Source of the DNA: Arthrinium phaeospermum
Lineage: Eukaryota > Ascomycota > Sordariomycetes > Amphisphaeriales > Apiosporaceae
DNA length: 64,000 bases
Assembly (NCBI GenBank): GCA_006503535.1
Contig: QYRS01000011.1
Span: forward strand, 248,001 to 312,000
Reading direction: 5' to 3'
Shown: one piece after another, positions 48,542 through 58,117 of the stretch
Position numbering within the stretch: position 1 is the first letter of the stretch
How the letters are laid out: every line of letters begins with the position of its first letter
Notes under the pieces: model-generated
Databases searched by the model: none
Seen by the model: only the letters and a program-made list of their open reading frames with translations
Told to the model about the DNA's origin: nothing
Program-made: the position numbers and the translations under genes

Positions 48542-49702
48542 ATGTCCTCAGCGGAAATTGAAGCGACTGGCGACATGCCCTCAACGGAAGTCGAAGCGAC
48601 CAGCGATATGCCCTCGACGGAAGTTGAAGCGACCGGCGACCTGCCCCCAGCGGAAATCGAGACGACCAGCGACCTGCCCTCAACGGAAGTTGAAGCGACC
48701 GGCAACATGCCCACAATGGAGGTCGAAGCGACCAGCGATCTGCCCTCGGGCGAGCCGGTGCCCTCCGCCTCTTCAGGTCCCGCACCAGAGCCGAGGCCCA
48801 TGCCCATCAAAGCCGTGCTGGCCGCGACGCCCTCCAATATCGATGCCTTCCTCGCCCACCTGCAGCGCTGCCTCAGCACGCCCTCGGGCATTGACACAAC
48901 AGCCCTGTTCCTCTGCTATTCGTCACGCCTGAGCGCGGCCCTGCTCGAGTCGCTGACGGGCCCCGCCATTCAGCGCAGCGCCACTCAGCTCATGGCTCTT
49001 GCTTCTGCATTGCCACCCTACACTACGCTCTTCCTCACCTCGAAATCGCTGTCATCCTTCTCGCCGTCTGCAGCTTTGCTTCTCGGTATCGCGAAACGTC
49101 TGCGAGCCTTTGGCGGCATGCTAAGCGAGGCCCGCACCTTCTTGCGGCTGTGGGGGCTGCTGAACATGTACTTCTGGGCACGGGGCCTGATCGCGCGCCT
49201 GCGTGCGGCACGCCAGCAAGTGAAGGACGAGAAGGCGGCGGGCGGTACTGCAAAGCTTGACAAGCTCGAGGTGTCTTTCTCGGTGGCACAGCTCGTGGCG
49301 TGCATCGTCTTCCAGTCGCTGGAGAACGGCGCGTTCCTGGCGCAGAAGGGAGTATTGTCGTGGCAGCCCGCCAATATTGGCAAGACAATGCGGCTGAGTG
49401 CGCGCTTCTGGGGCTGCTTCGTGGGCCTCAAGATCGGGGAGCTGTTCTACGACGCCTGGCGGCGCTCGCAGCGCACGCCGGCCGAGCGGCTGGGTGACCG
49501 CACCGTCGCCGTCATGGAGCAGGAGGAGAGCGCCTGGACCGACGAGTGGCGCAAGACGGTCGTGCGCCAGCTGGCTTGGTTCCCACTCACCATTCACTGG
49601 AGTCTGGAACAGGGCATCTTCAGCGACATGGCGGTCGGTGCCATCGCCAGTGTACCGGGTGTTGTGCAGATGCGCGACCTGTGGGCCAAGACTGCTGCAT
49701 AA
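48542..49702 (+). CDS. pex11C: Peroxisomal biogenesis factor 11-like protein (Pex11C type)
   Basis: A single exon of 386 aa. The body (from about residue 80) matches the Pex11 family: NIDAFLAHLQRCLSTPSGID, LLLGIAKRLRAFGGMLSEART, FLRLWGLLNMYFWARGL, and the C-terminal FPLTIHWSLEQGIFSDMAVG. Pex11 proteins remodel the peroxisomal membrane during proliferation and fission (family knowledge). Residues 3-68 are six copies of an acidic 11-residue repeat with consensus STEVEATGDMP, which is not a normal Pex11 feature. The start at 48542 is the first ATG in frame; the frame is open a little further upstream without another ATG. Confidence 0.88.
   Translation: MSSAEIEATGDMPSTEVEATSDMPSTEVEATGDLPPAEIETTSDLPSTEVEATGNMPTMEVEATSDLPSGEPVPSASSGPAPEPRPMPIKAVLAATPSNIDAFLAHLQRCLSTPSGIDTTALFLCYSSRLSAALLESLTGPAIQRSATQLMALASALPPYTTLFLTSKSLSSFSPSAALLLGIAKRLRAFGGMLSEARTFLRLWGLLNMYFWARGLIARLRAARQQVKDEKAAGGTAKLDKLEVSFSVAQLVACIVFQSLENGAFLAQKGVLSWQPANIGKTMRLSARFWGCFVGLKIGELFYDAWRRSQRTPAERLGDRTVAVMEQEESAWTDEWRKTVVRQLAWFPLTIHWSLEQGIFSDMAVGAIASVPGVVQMRDLWAKTAA
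48548..48745 (+). repeat. Six 33-bp tandem repeats coding an acidic 11-residue motif
   Basis: Head-to-tail 33-base units at the 5' end of the pex11C-like gene encode variants of STEVEATGDMP. Copies differ by a few substitutions and are all in frame. Confidence 0.9.
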
Positions 49703-51150
49703 TAGATCAGATACAAGGTCAGAACGAACATGTCCAGTCTCAGCAGATATTCCAAACTCGAGTGAGTAAGGAGCAGAAACTCTAAAAGAGCATGGGTATA
49801 TGATGCGGAGACGTCAGGTGTACACAAGGTGCACATCTGTGTGTGCTTGCCACGGAATGATATAGATGAAGACGCCAAAAGCATATAAGCAAAAGACAAT
49901 GGCGGTCAATTTACCATTAGTTGAAGCAGGTAAAATGAAATATGAACAGTGGAATTTTGGTATAGTGATCTCTATGATCCTGTCAATATATTGCTGAATA
50001 CCACCCTCCGTCAGTACCCTAATGAGATGCCATTCGTTCTTCGCATGGTGCTCATGACTGTACATACCTAGATATATACTGTCTAATCGCGCTATCATAT
50101 CTCTCTGCCATCCGTGGTGGAAACTTTAACCAGGCTTACTGATTCAAGGCATTGCCAAAATCTAGCAAAAATGACCACGCATCAGTCCGACTTGAACTCC
50201 CGACCTCTTGCTGGGAGTGCCAAGTCTGATCACTTTTCCGTGGCCCTCTCTGGCCCCCATGTAACGAGATAGGGGGGGAAAAGAAGAGAAAATAATAACA
50301 ATGATGATGATAAATATATAAAAAATATGGTATATACACATACGTAATTACCAGAAGGTAGCATAAAAAAAACGGTTGCTACTTCGTTGATTGCATGTGT
50401 CATCCTTGGTGCAGGGGCCATGCTGATCATCTCTGTAGCTATTCAGTAGACCAGATGCCGCAGTGTTTTGCCACTACGGCGAAAGAACTTGCTATTATTT
50501 AGATATATAAGGTGTCTGTCTCTCTATGGTTCATTTCCATAGAAGAGGCTGTTGCCTGGTTGTGGATCTGCCACCCCTTTTCTGAACTTTGGTGTGGCTG
50601 ACCAACTCTAATGCTCCTGTCTGACTTGCACAGTCTACGAGCTGTTCCTGTTTGGATTCCACCTTGTAACGAACCAAATCACTGAACATATTCGAAATTC
50701 GAGGTCCTACGTCGTAAGGAGACGTTACATAATGCAGCACCTCCTGCCTAGGTAAGTATTATGTTGAGCTATAGGATCCGCCTATTGTACCAAACATATA
50801 AGATCAGGGCTGCCAGAAGAGACCAAGAAGGCTACTCAGACGGCCGAGCTGGAAGACGAGGAAGAATGCAAATAAGTTTCCTACTACATCCCACCGATTA
50901 CGGCCTCTTTCCCCGCCAGCTTCACCCCCCTGAGCTACGACAAGAGACGGGAGAGTTGTGCTGACCAATTACTGTCTGCCAAGCGCATAACAAGTTCCTT
51001 AGATCGGCAAAGGGACATAATGTATTCGAATCCATGAACGGGAGGCTTTCGATAGGCGACCTTCGTAGGACATTGGAACCAGAGTCATCCTATCTCAAAG
51101 AATGACAACCCACGATATAATACCTTTATACCGGGAGACTCTTCTTGACC
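49703..51150. other. Intergenic region with one long hairpin
   Basis: About 1.4 kb, AT-rich between 50280 and 50350. It contains the 3' UTR of the pex11C-like gene and an imperfect 74-base hairpin at 50172-50245. No protein gene recognised. Confidence 0.5.
50172..50245 (-). repeat. 74-nt imperfect inverted repeat / tRNA-like hairpin
   Basis: On the minus strand GGCCACG pairs with CGTGGTC, ATCAG with CTGAT, ACTTG with CAAGT and ACTCCC with GGGAGT, around an 11-base loop. An AGTTCAAGTC segment resembles a Pol III B box and TTTTT follows directly. The T arm and spacing do not fit a functional tRNA, so it is listed only as a structured repeat. Confidence 0.6.
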
Positions 51151-51989
51151 ATGCATATCCACCTATCGCAGCTTTTCGCTCTAGTGCTTGCCGTCTCGAC
51201 TACATTTGGCTTAGAAGATCACGCACCCGTCCGCACGTTGTCCCAGTACCCGCTCGGGAACGTCGTCGAGAACGGCAAGCTTCTCCTAACTTGGCTCGAC
51301 CGGCCCTGACAGAACTGTACCCCTTTTGCGCCTTCTGGTAGCGGTGCACCTTCCGTCAGATACGAAGTCGTTGGTATGACCAGCGTGTCCGACATATTCG
51401 AAACCGTACGAGGAGTTTTTGCCTTCTCCACAGGGACCATACCGATGGCCAGTCCAGGCTCTGGCACTTGGCAGGCTTGGATAATCGATTTCAATAATAA
51501 GAAACCCATCGTACCGGAAGTGTGAAGGGCCACGGGCGCTGTATGCGCAACACACCTCAACAGGGTGACCGCGTTATCATGCCCATACGCGGGCGCCCTG
51601 GCTAGCGACACTCTGCAGGCAGTCGTCCAGCACATCAACATCTCCACGGGTACATGCAGAATCGTCCGTCAATAATCCCCACACGGCTGTCGTCATTAGT
51701 TGTACCGACTGTAGTCAACGGCGTCCGTGTCGACGCTCACCGAACGCAGCTGTGCCTCGCTAACATCATCCAGAACCTGTTGGCGCGAGTCCCCGTTACC
51801 GGAGAATTGACGGCCAGAGCCTCCGTATTGGCCGGCGCGGCGAGCTTGTCGCTGTTCTGCGGCACCTGCACTATCGAGGGAATATACACGTACTTTGGTG
51901 AAGTCGTTGGAGGGCAGACCCTAGCAATTGACACGAGAAAGTGGAAGCAGGTGCATTTTCCGTGTTGCCAGAGGATACCTACTGTCTAA
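51151..51989 (+). pseudogene. SMP-30/gluconolactonase-like secreted beta-propeller protein, decayed
   Basis: The ATG at 51151 opens a clear signal peptide (MHIHLSQLFALVLAVSTTFG) followed by APVRTLSQYPLGNVVENGKL. This is the start seen in fungal secreted six-bladed propeller proteins of the SMP-30/NHL-like group. The frame is then broken by TGA at 51307-51309, TGA at 51523-51525 and TAA at 51673-51675, yet coding similarity continues in frame past the first two (MTSVSDIFETVRGVFAFSTGTI, GTWQAWIIDFNNKKP, LQAVVQHINISTGT). After about 51676 the similarity moves to another frame with VNGVRV and QNLLARVPVTGELTARAS and ends by 51989. No intron arrangement removes these breaks. The original protein was probably about 330-350 aa; the 3' part is poorly preserved. 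Confidence 0.75.
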
Positions 51990-54419
51990 CAAACAAATAT
52001 AGTGCACTCAAAGTACTTGGCGGTGGTGATCACATCACTCTCTGACTGGTCCGGCCGAGGCTCCGACAGGTTCTGCTTATAAGAGAGCTTAGGAGATCAC
52101 ACATGTATACGAATATTACCCAACCACACGCGCCTGTCGGATAAGTATTGACCGACAGCTTGGCTCAATGAAGCTACAACTTATCTGCCTTGGTATTGTT
52201 TTTTGACAAGACCACCATCTGAACTGAAGTGGGATGAGGCTTGCCCTTTCCTACTTGCTGGGGAGGACTTGCATCTGACCCTTGATCATGAATTTTGTGA
52301 TTTGTCGACAGCCATGCAAAATATAATGAAGCGAGACCCGGAGCGGCGCCCGTTGCCTGACTCATTCTGCTTTTTGCGGTACCAAACCCCAATGCGACAG
52401 CACCTGAAGCAAACCCGGTCCATCAAAGCGCAGCAACTTCGTTGTTGCATCAGCTATTGCCGCGCTGATCGAACTATGTGGTCCGAAGCGAAAGGTCGGG
52501 CATAGCCGTTTGCTTTTTCTTCATAAACTGGGCAGCCAAGGAAGGTGCCAAGGGATGGCTCAGAGCGCTTCACAAGCTTGCTTTAGCCTGCAGTCACAGG
52601 TCACGCTTTGGCGGCGGCTAGCGAGAACAGATGCAGCTCCCTTTTGGTAGCGCTTCTGCACCACGGACAGCGGGAGGAGGGTCTTATGTCCTATCGGCGG
52701 GCAGCTGTCTCAAGTCGAGATGGCAAAAGGTCCCTCGACGATTTGATGATAGAACACGGATGGCATGCGATGACCGAGTGCATATAGGAAGATCATTTTG
52801 ACGTCACGTGCATAGAAGCGAAGGGATATGGTGTCGCAGCGAGTTGCTCCTGTCCAGTCGCCCAGGCTGTAACCGCTACGCTAGAAAAAGGAAAGCAGAT
52901 CGCTAACGATAGCCTGGGGTTTGGCAGTTTTGACGTGTCACGGCGGCTGAATTGGACTGACGGGGGCCCACTGAAGGCACTGCGAGGCTCGAGCAACTGC
53001 ACTGCGGCCGCCATGACGCAGAACCAGCCAATCACAGCGAGGGCCATGGACTAGGGGGAGAGGCGTCTCAAACACTGCAACGTTTCGTTTCACTCCTTTG
53101 CACCCAATTGGCCAACTCCATTGGCTTACCAGCTCCCGTTTTTTCTTTCTTTTGCCCGTTTCTGACCATACACAGACAGGTCATTGGGAGAGAATTGCCA
53201 ACCTGACATGTGTATGTTGAAGACATTTGGTGACATGTACAATGAGAGGCAATCTCGGCCGCTGGTCTGTCCATTGCGCACCTTCAAAGGGCTTGCAGAT
53301 GGATCCCAATGAGGAAAGTAGGAAGCCCCTGATCTAATCGGCGTCTTCGGGACTTTGATATCTTGTATCTTGATCGGACATCGTGGTAGTATTGAAGGCG
53401 GCTCCTTCCCAGCGGAACTCGCAGCTCCTCTTCTCCAAGTTGCTTGCCACTTGCCACTTGCCAAGTCGTCAAGTTGTCATGGTTCTTGCTTTTCTTGGAT
53501 TTTCTCTTCTCATTTTCACACCATTCGCAATTATCACCGGTCTGTCTCTCTTCAGTCCTCCGCCACCGGTTGGCTCTTCTTTTCTCCAGCAGTCGCACTT
53601 GGTCGATTGCTCGAAGCAGTGCTTCGTTCGTTTCCTCTCTGGCCGTTTCGTTTTGTCTCTTTCACCCATACTCCGTACCGACAGTCACCCTCCGGTCTGT
53701 CTTTCTCTCTTTCTTTACCTTTATCGTTTCATGCACGACTCTGCTGCGTTTGTTGGGTGAAGGAAAAGTGGTATATTCTCTGGGTATCAGGTCTCATCGA
53801 GTCAGATAGCCAACGTCACCTAACGACACTCGGAGCGTTTGATCGTGTTACTCGCTTGGTCTGATGTTACTCGCCAAGTAGTACTCAACTTCCCATTTCG
53901 GATCGTTCGAGCCACTTGGCCTGGAGGGGGCCGACTCCCGCTGCCCGCCCCGTTGAGAGAGGGAACTGAAGGCATAAAGTGATCGCTGCAGGATCCCTGA
54001 TCTCATCTTGTCAATCTTGGGGTGATTGACATAGACTACACTACATTGTAGACGGGGCCAAGGTGGCTTGATCAGAATTCGGAGAATTTTCATCATCGCA
54101 TTGACGTTGGTTATCGTTGGTTCGTCATCTGTCCAGACCGATCCTGCAGCGCCATTGGCTGTTGCCACCAGGGCACGGCTCCGTCGTTCGCAGCCCCCCG
54201 AGACATCTGACATCTCGTGTTTTGAGTCTCTCTACCCGGCTTCTATCGACCCTCCTCTCCTCCTACCTAGAACGAGGCCGTTGCCTGATTCCGACCACGC
54301 GGCACCCCAGGATCTGCCCTGCCCTCTTCTTTTAAGCCCCCCAGACCCGGTCCGAACTTGCAATGCGCTCTAGCGTCGATAGAACGACCCAAGCTAAAGG
54401 ACAGTCGACACGCTCAGCA
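51990..54419. other. Intergenic region
   Basis: About 2.4 kb. The first few hundred bases may hold the last unrecognisable remains of the propeller pseudogene. The rest contains short frames, some hydrophobic because of CT-rich DNA (53.4-53.8 kb), and one TACTCCGTA motif at 53669-53677. The promoter of the following gene should lie near the right edge. Confidence 0.45.
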
Positions 54420-55529
54420 ATGTCACGGATGAAGCGAGAACAATGTAGTGCGTCCAAGCTGTTACTACTGCTCACTCTGGGTCAGATGGCATCTGCATCC
54501 TCTGCTGCCTTATCGCTCGCCAGTTTCCAGCTGATCGCGTCCAATGCGGTTCCCTCAAACTGCATCGCCGCATACAACAACCCAATAGTCGGGTGTTCAC
54601 GGCGTGACTTCAAAAATGGGAGGCCATGCTCAGCCAATTGCGTGCAAGGATTACTCATGACATCTTCACTCATGGAGACCTTCTGCAAAGGGGTGGCTGT
54701 AGACCCCAGGACGTTATTGGGCATGACGATGAATGGCCAACTCTTACCAGCTCTATGTCCTGGCGCACCTCTGCCCGCCTTGACGCTCACCTTAACCGTA
54801 CATCCCTCGCCAACACCGCGGTCGCCGCAACCTTCACCACAAGTCCCTCCAGGGCCTCCAGGGTCTCCGGGATCTCCAGGGTCTCCAGGGCCGCCAGTGC
54901 CTCCAGGAGAACAACCAGGAATGCCGGGCCGTCCGGGACCACCACCTCCGCCAGGACAGCCAGGACGACCGGCACCACCTCCTCCGCCACCACCACCGCC
55001 ACCAACGGCAACAGAGGCTCCGCCGATATCTCCGACGACACTTAAGACCAGCACAGTACAGTCAACGGCGACGCCAAGGCCGATCATACCCACTTTTACT
55101 ACAAAACCTACGACAATCACTTCGACTACACGGCCTACCAAGGTCACTTCGACTATACAGCCTACTATAGTCATCCCGACTACAGAGCCGACTGTAGTAA
55201 CTTCGACTACGCAGCCTACTATAGTCACGTCAACTACGGAGCCCACAGTAATCACTCCGACTACACAGCCTACAACCAATACCGACACAAACGATAATCA
55301 GGCGCCGCCAACAACTATGGTGACTCAACCAACTAGCGAAGTGACATCTGCACAGTCCACAACGCAGCCCACAACAACACAGAAAGACGCTGGTATTGGC
55401 CCTGCTCCCAAAGTGACAGGAGGTGGCAGTCCGTTTGATGCAATCATCAGTCTCGCAGCTCCGCGCTCAATACATCTCGCCAATGCTCTACTAGCAGCCG
55501 TTGGTGTTACAATAATCTTATTTTGGTAG
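54420..55529 (+). CDS. Secreted, probably GPI-anchored protein with collagen-like and Thr/Pro repeats
   Basis: A single exon of 369 aa from 54420. An ATG at 54363 is also in frame, but it would put more than 30 residues before the signal-peptide core KLLLLLTLG. A Cys-containing N-terminal domain follows (SNAVPSNCIAAYNNPIVGC, then CSANC, FC and CPG), of the type found in small secreted fungal proteins. A Gly-X-Y collagen-like tract comes next (GPPGSPGSPGSPGPP and more), then a polyproline run, seven 9-residue TTxPTxxTS repeats, and a hydrophobic C-terminus after a Gly/Ser segment that fits a GPI signal. The predicted place is the plasma membrane or cell wall, with the Thr-rich stalk probably O-glycosylated. 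It is not a canonical eight-cysteine CFEM domain. Function unknown. Confidence 0.82.
   Translation: MSRMKREQCSASKLLLLLTLGQMASASSAALSLASFQLIASNAVPSNCIAAYNNPIVGCSRRDFKNGRPCSANCVQGLLMTSSLMETFCKGVAVDPRTLLGMTMNGQLLPALCPGAPLPALTLTLTVHPSPTPRSPQPSPQVPPGPPGSPGSPGSPGPPVPPGEQPGMPGRPGPPPPPGQPGRPAPPPPPPPPPPTATEAPPISPTTLKTSTVQSTATPRPIIPTFTTKPTTITSTTRPTKVTSTIQPTIVIPTTEPTVVTSTTQPTIVTSTTEPTVITPTTQPTTNTDTNDNQAPPTTMVTQPTSEVTSAQSTTQPTTTQKDAGIGPAPKVTGGGSPFDAIISLAAPRSIHLANALLAAVGVTIILFW
54859..54990 (+). repeat. Collagen-like Gly-X-Y coding repeat
   Basis: GGN-CCN-rich triplets, period nine bases, encode successive Gly-X-Y units broken by short proline runs. Confidence 0.85.
55098..55286 (+). repeat. Seven 27-bp tandem repeats coding TTxPTxxTS
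   Basis: Consecutive 9-residue units (TTKPTTITS, TTRPTKVTS, TIQPTIVIP, TTEPTVVTS, TTQPTIVTS, TTEPTVITP, TTQPTTNTD) forming a Thr/Pro stalk. Confidence 0.9.
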
Positions 55530-56050
55530 TCAAGATCGACGAAGGAGACGGGGCCGCTCGATGTCGCAGGTTCAACCACCCATTGGAGTGAGAATCAGCC
55601 TAATGTGTAAAACTATTGATAAACAGAAAGAAAGAAAGAGTGACGACCATACACTCGTTTGTTGAAGATACGGGACCAGGGATAAACGGCGCTGGGGAAT
55701 AGCTCGGGTTTTGGAGCAACACGCCCCTTCGGCGAGAGATTGGCATATGGGGAATCTGTAGGATTACTAGAGAAGGGAAGGCGACAAAAAGAAGCACTCG
55801 GTGCTGTTGGGTAGCAACGAGATGATGAAGAACTTGGGATGTTGAGAGCCATCTTGGGCTGCGGGACCAACATCTTTGTAGGATATATGAACCTGCTACG
55901 CGATAACGCCCATTACGATTGTAATTCATCAATTCAAAGACCGTTAAATCACCAAACGCTGGTTATTTTCTCTGCGGGAGCTTGACTGTTGTAAGGTTAT
56001 GTGATTAGGTGATGTATTTCTTGGAGGTGTGAAAAGGGGCTCGCTGACGA
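55530..56050. other. Convergent 3' intergenic region
   Basis: About 0.5 kb between the ends of the collagen-like protein gene (+) and the APH-family gene (-). Nothing recognised. Confidence 0.45.
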
Positions 56051-57448
56051 CTAGTTCCGCTTGACAGTGCTGAACAAGCACGCCAGCTCCCCTGATTCGA
56101 ACCAGGCCCTGTCCTTACGCCACGCGTGGCATATGATATCCCGCCCGGCCCGCGCGACCTCCCGCACCTGCTCGGGCGCGCCCCAGCCGGGCACCGACGT
56201 GCCGAAGCAGACGAGGTGGGCGCCCAGCTGGACGGCCGTCCGCAGCGCCGACGCCTCGGTGACGGCCCCGTAGCCCGCGACGAAGCCCTCCATCATCCAA
56301 AGCCCGGCGCGCACCCGCTTGTAGAGCCAGAGCTCGTACATCTCGGCCAGCATCTGGCCCAGGTCCGGGCTCGGCACGCCGAGCTGCGCCATCTCCCAGT
56401 CCACGACGAAGACGGGGACTTGGGCGTTTTGGGGGATGGTGTGGTTGGGGAGTAGGATGCTGTTGGTTGCGGTCAGTCAGTACACTTGGTCCCTGGCCGT
56501 TTGCGACAGCGCTTGGAGAATCAGTGAGTGAAGAGGGGGGGGGGCTGGCCTTGTGCCCCCCTGCATCCCCTTGACCTTGAGATGATTTCGTATACTTACT
56601 TGCCCGTCCAGAAGTCGCCGTGTATAACTTGCAGGCGGCCCGTGTCCCGCATTTCCGCCGCGGCCATCTCCTTGACTTCCTCGAAGACGGGGACCGCCTC
56701 GGTCAGGATGTCGGGGAACTGCGCGACGCGGTCCAGCAGCCACTGGAAGTTGATGGTGTGCTTCAGCCCCTGCATGACGCCATTGGCGGCCACGGCTCCG
56801 CGCATCTCGTCACGGGGTGGAAGCTCGGACGAGGTGTCGTGGAATGCGCGTAGCCACCGTCCCAGGGACCGGCCCAGTTCTTTGGCCTGGGCCTGCTGCT
56901 GCACATCTGGTGATTCAGCGGCGGCAGGGGAAGAGGGGGATGGTGACCAGTGCTCCAGGGCGTATGCTTTCAGGTTGGTGCCGTTGGGTAGGTATTCCTG
57001 GACCTGCGTGTTGGGGTCCTGCGGGAAGGGGTAGTGTTTGGGCGTGCGCACTGCGTATCTGTAGCCATCATTGATGGGAGACGTGGAAGAATCCACAGAG
57101 GACGAAGAGAGGGTCCGAAGACAGACATCTTCAACGTGCTATGGCGAATGTATAAGCCAGCTGTGCAAGGGCACCACGACGATGTAGGGACGAAGAGGAA
57201 AAGGTCATGCCTCAACTTACACAGCGCGACGTGGTCAGCTGGAATCCCGGGTTGCTTGCGAGGAAGCCTTCGCCGTGCTTCACGAGTACCTGGGCGACGC
57301 CATCATGCGGCTGGGCCAGGTCGGCGAGGTAGATGAAGTTGGCGGTGCCGCCGGAGAGCGGGACGAGGGACTTGGCCGCGAACGGAGTGCCCTCGAGCGA
57401 GCAGAGGACTTTGGATTGTATTTCGGCTTCAGATTGCGCTGCAGCCAT
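56051..57448 (-). CDS. APH (aminoglycoside phosphotransferase)-family kinase, apparent frame break
   Basis: Exons 57448..57221, about 57140..56600 and 56459..56051. Exon 1 gives the N-lobe (PLSGGTANFIYLADL, VLVKHGEGFLASNPGFQLTTSRC). Exon 2 gives YAVRTPKHYPF, NTQVQEYLPNGTNLK and the catalytic VIHGDFWTG. The third exon completes HGDFWTGNILL and carries VVDWEMAQLG, the metal-binding aspartate motif. The TGT|GTAAGT donor and a TAG|CAC acceptor would give CHVE, as in the family. The frame needed for CLSLRTLSSSS onward, however, differs by one base from the frame of HVE, and no alternative GT-AG pair fixes it. So there is either an indel in the sequence or a disrupted gene. Substrate unknown; APH-fold kinases in fungi phosphorylate small molecules. 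Confidence 0.75.
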
Positions 57449-58117
57449 GGTGTGTTAGGAGGCCTTGACTAGTGTATCTACAAGATGAAAACGATCGATC
57501 TAGAAATATGGAAGAAGGCAACTAGAGATTAGATGTTGCTTCCAGTGCCTACCAAGAGGCTCTGGCATCACTTGTAGTCGACACTTTCATTTTATATGGA
57601 CCAATTTGTAGGCTTGGCACTATGAGCCATAATGATGTTCAGCTCAGGCAAGCGGGGCTTATTAGTTGCAGCTGTGGCAGTTGAATATACTTCGATGAAT
57701 CTTCAGCTACCTACTGGCTACATAGCAGCATGATTGGAAAGTAGCCAAGTGGATGTGGATTACTGCTAGATCGTTCTTTGACTGCTGTGATCAACAAATC
57801 AGATGAATGGAATTAGATGGTGCTTTGCTAGATCTGGACTCCCGCTTTTTCGGGGATCGGGGTCGAGTGGGCCTGCAAAGCTTCCCGGACGTACGATTCT
57901 CGAGGGTCAACTTATGGATGATATGTTAGGAACTGCCTGGAATGATCAGCTGAAGTACGAATCATCATTTCACCGTACTAGTTGAGTATCTCACAATTTA
58001 CTTGTAAAAAAAAAAAAAAAACGACCGATACTCTTTGGTGCAGCTATACTGGTTCTTCCATTAGCGCCGCACACCAAACGTTTTGACACACCAGCACCTG
58101 CAGCCCCCCATCATACC
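57449..58117. promoter_or_regulatory. Divergent promoter region of APH-family and oxygenase genes
   Basis: A 0.67-kb spacer between two outward-facing start codons. A 16-A homopolymer at 58006-58021 lies about 100 bases upstream of the oxygenase ATG and could exclude nucleosomes (inference). Confidence 0.5.
58006..58021 (+). repeat. Poly(dA) tract
   Basis: Sixteen consecutive A residues in the divergent promoter. Confidence 0.95.

Noticed and set aside
50172..50245. A functional tRNA on the minus strand
   Set aside because: The T-loop is about five bases out of place and the T stem does not pair; kept only as a hairpin.
51151..51989. RIP as the cause of the pseudogene stops
   Set aside because: The two TGA codons fit CGA-to-TGA changes, but CpA-biased depletion and AT enrichment typical of RIP are not evident.
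53383..53864. Overlapping hydrophobic plus-strand frames that look like membrane proteins
   Set aside because: All three plus frames are Ser/Phe/Leu-rich because the DNA is CT-rich; no conserved motif and no consistent frame.
54482..55288. Minus-strand frame of 268 codons with Gly and Val repeats
   Set aside because: Mirror of the collagen-like and Thr/Pro repeats of the plus-strand gene; its periodicity is explained by that gene.
56051..57448. A 38-nt second intron to repair the APH-family frame (GTGGAT to CTACAG)
   Set aside because: Too short for a fungal intron, with a weak donor and no branch site; a frame break is the simpler reading.
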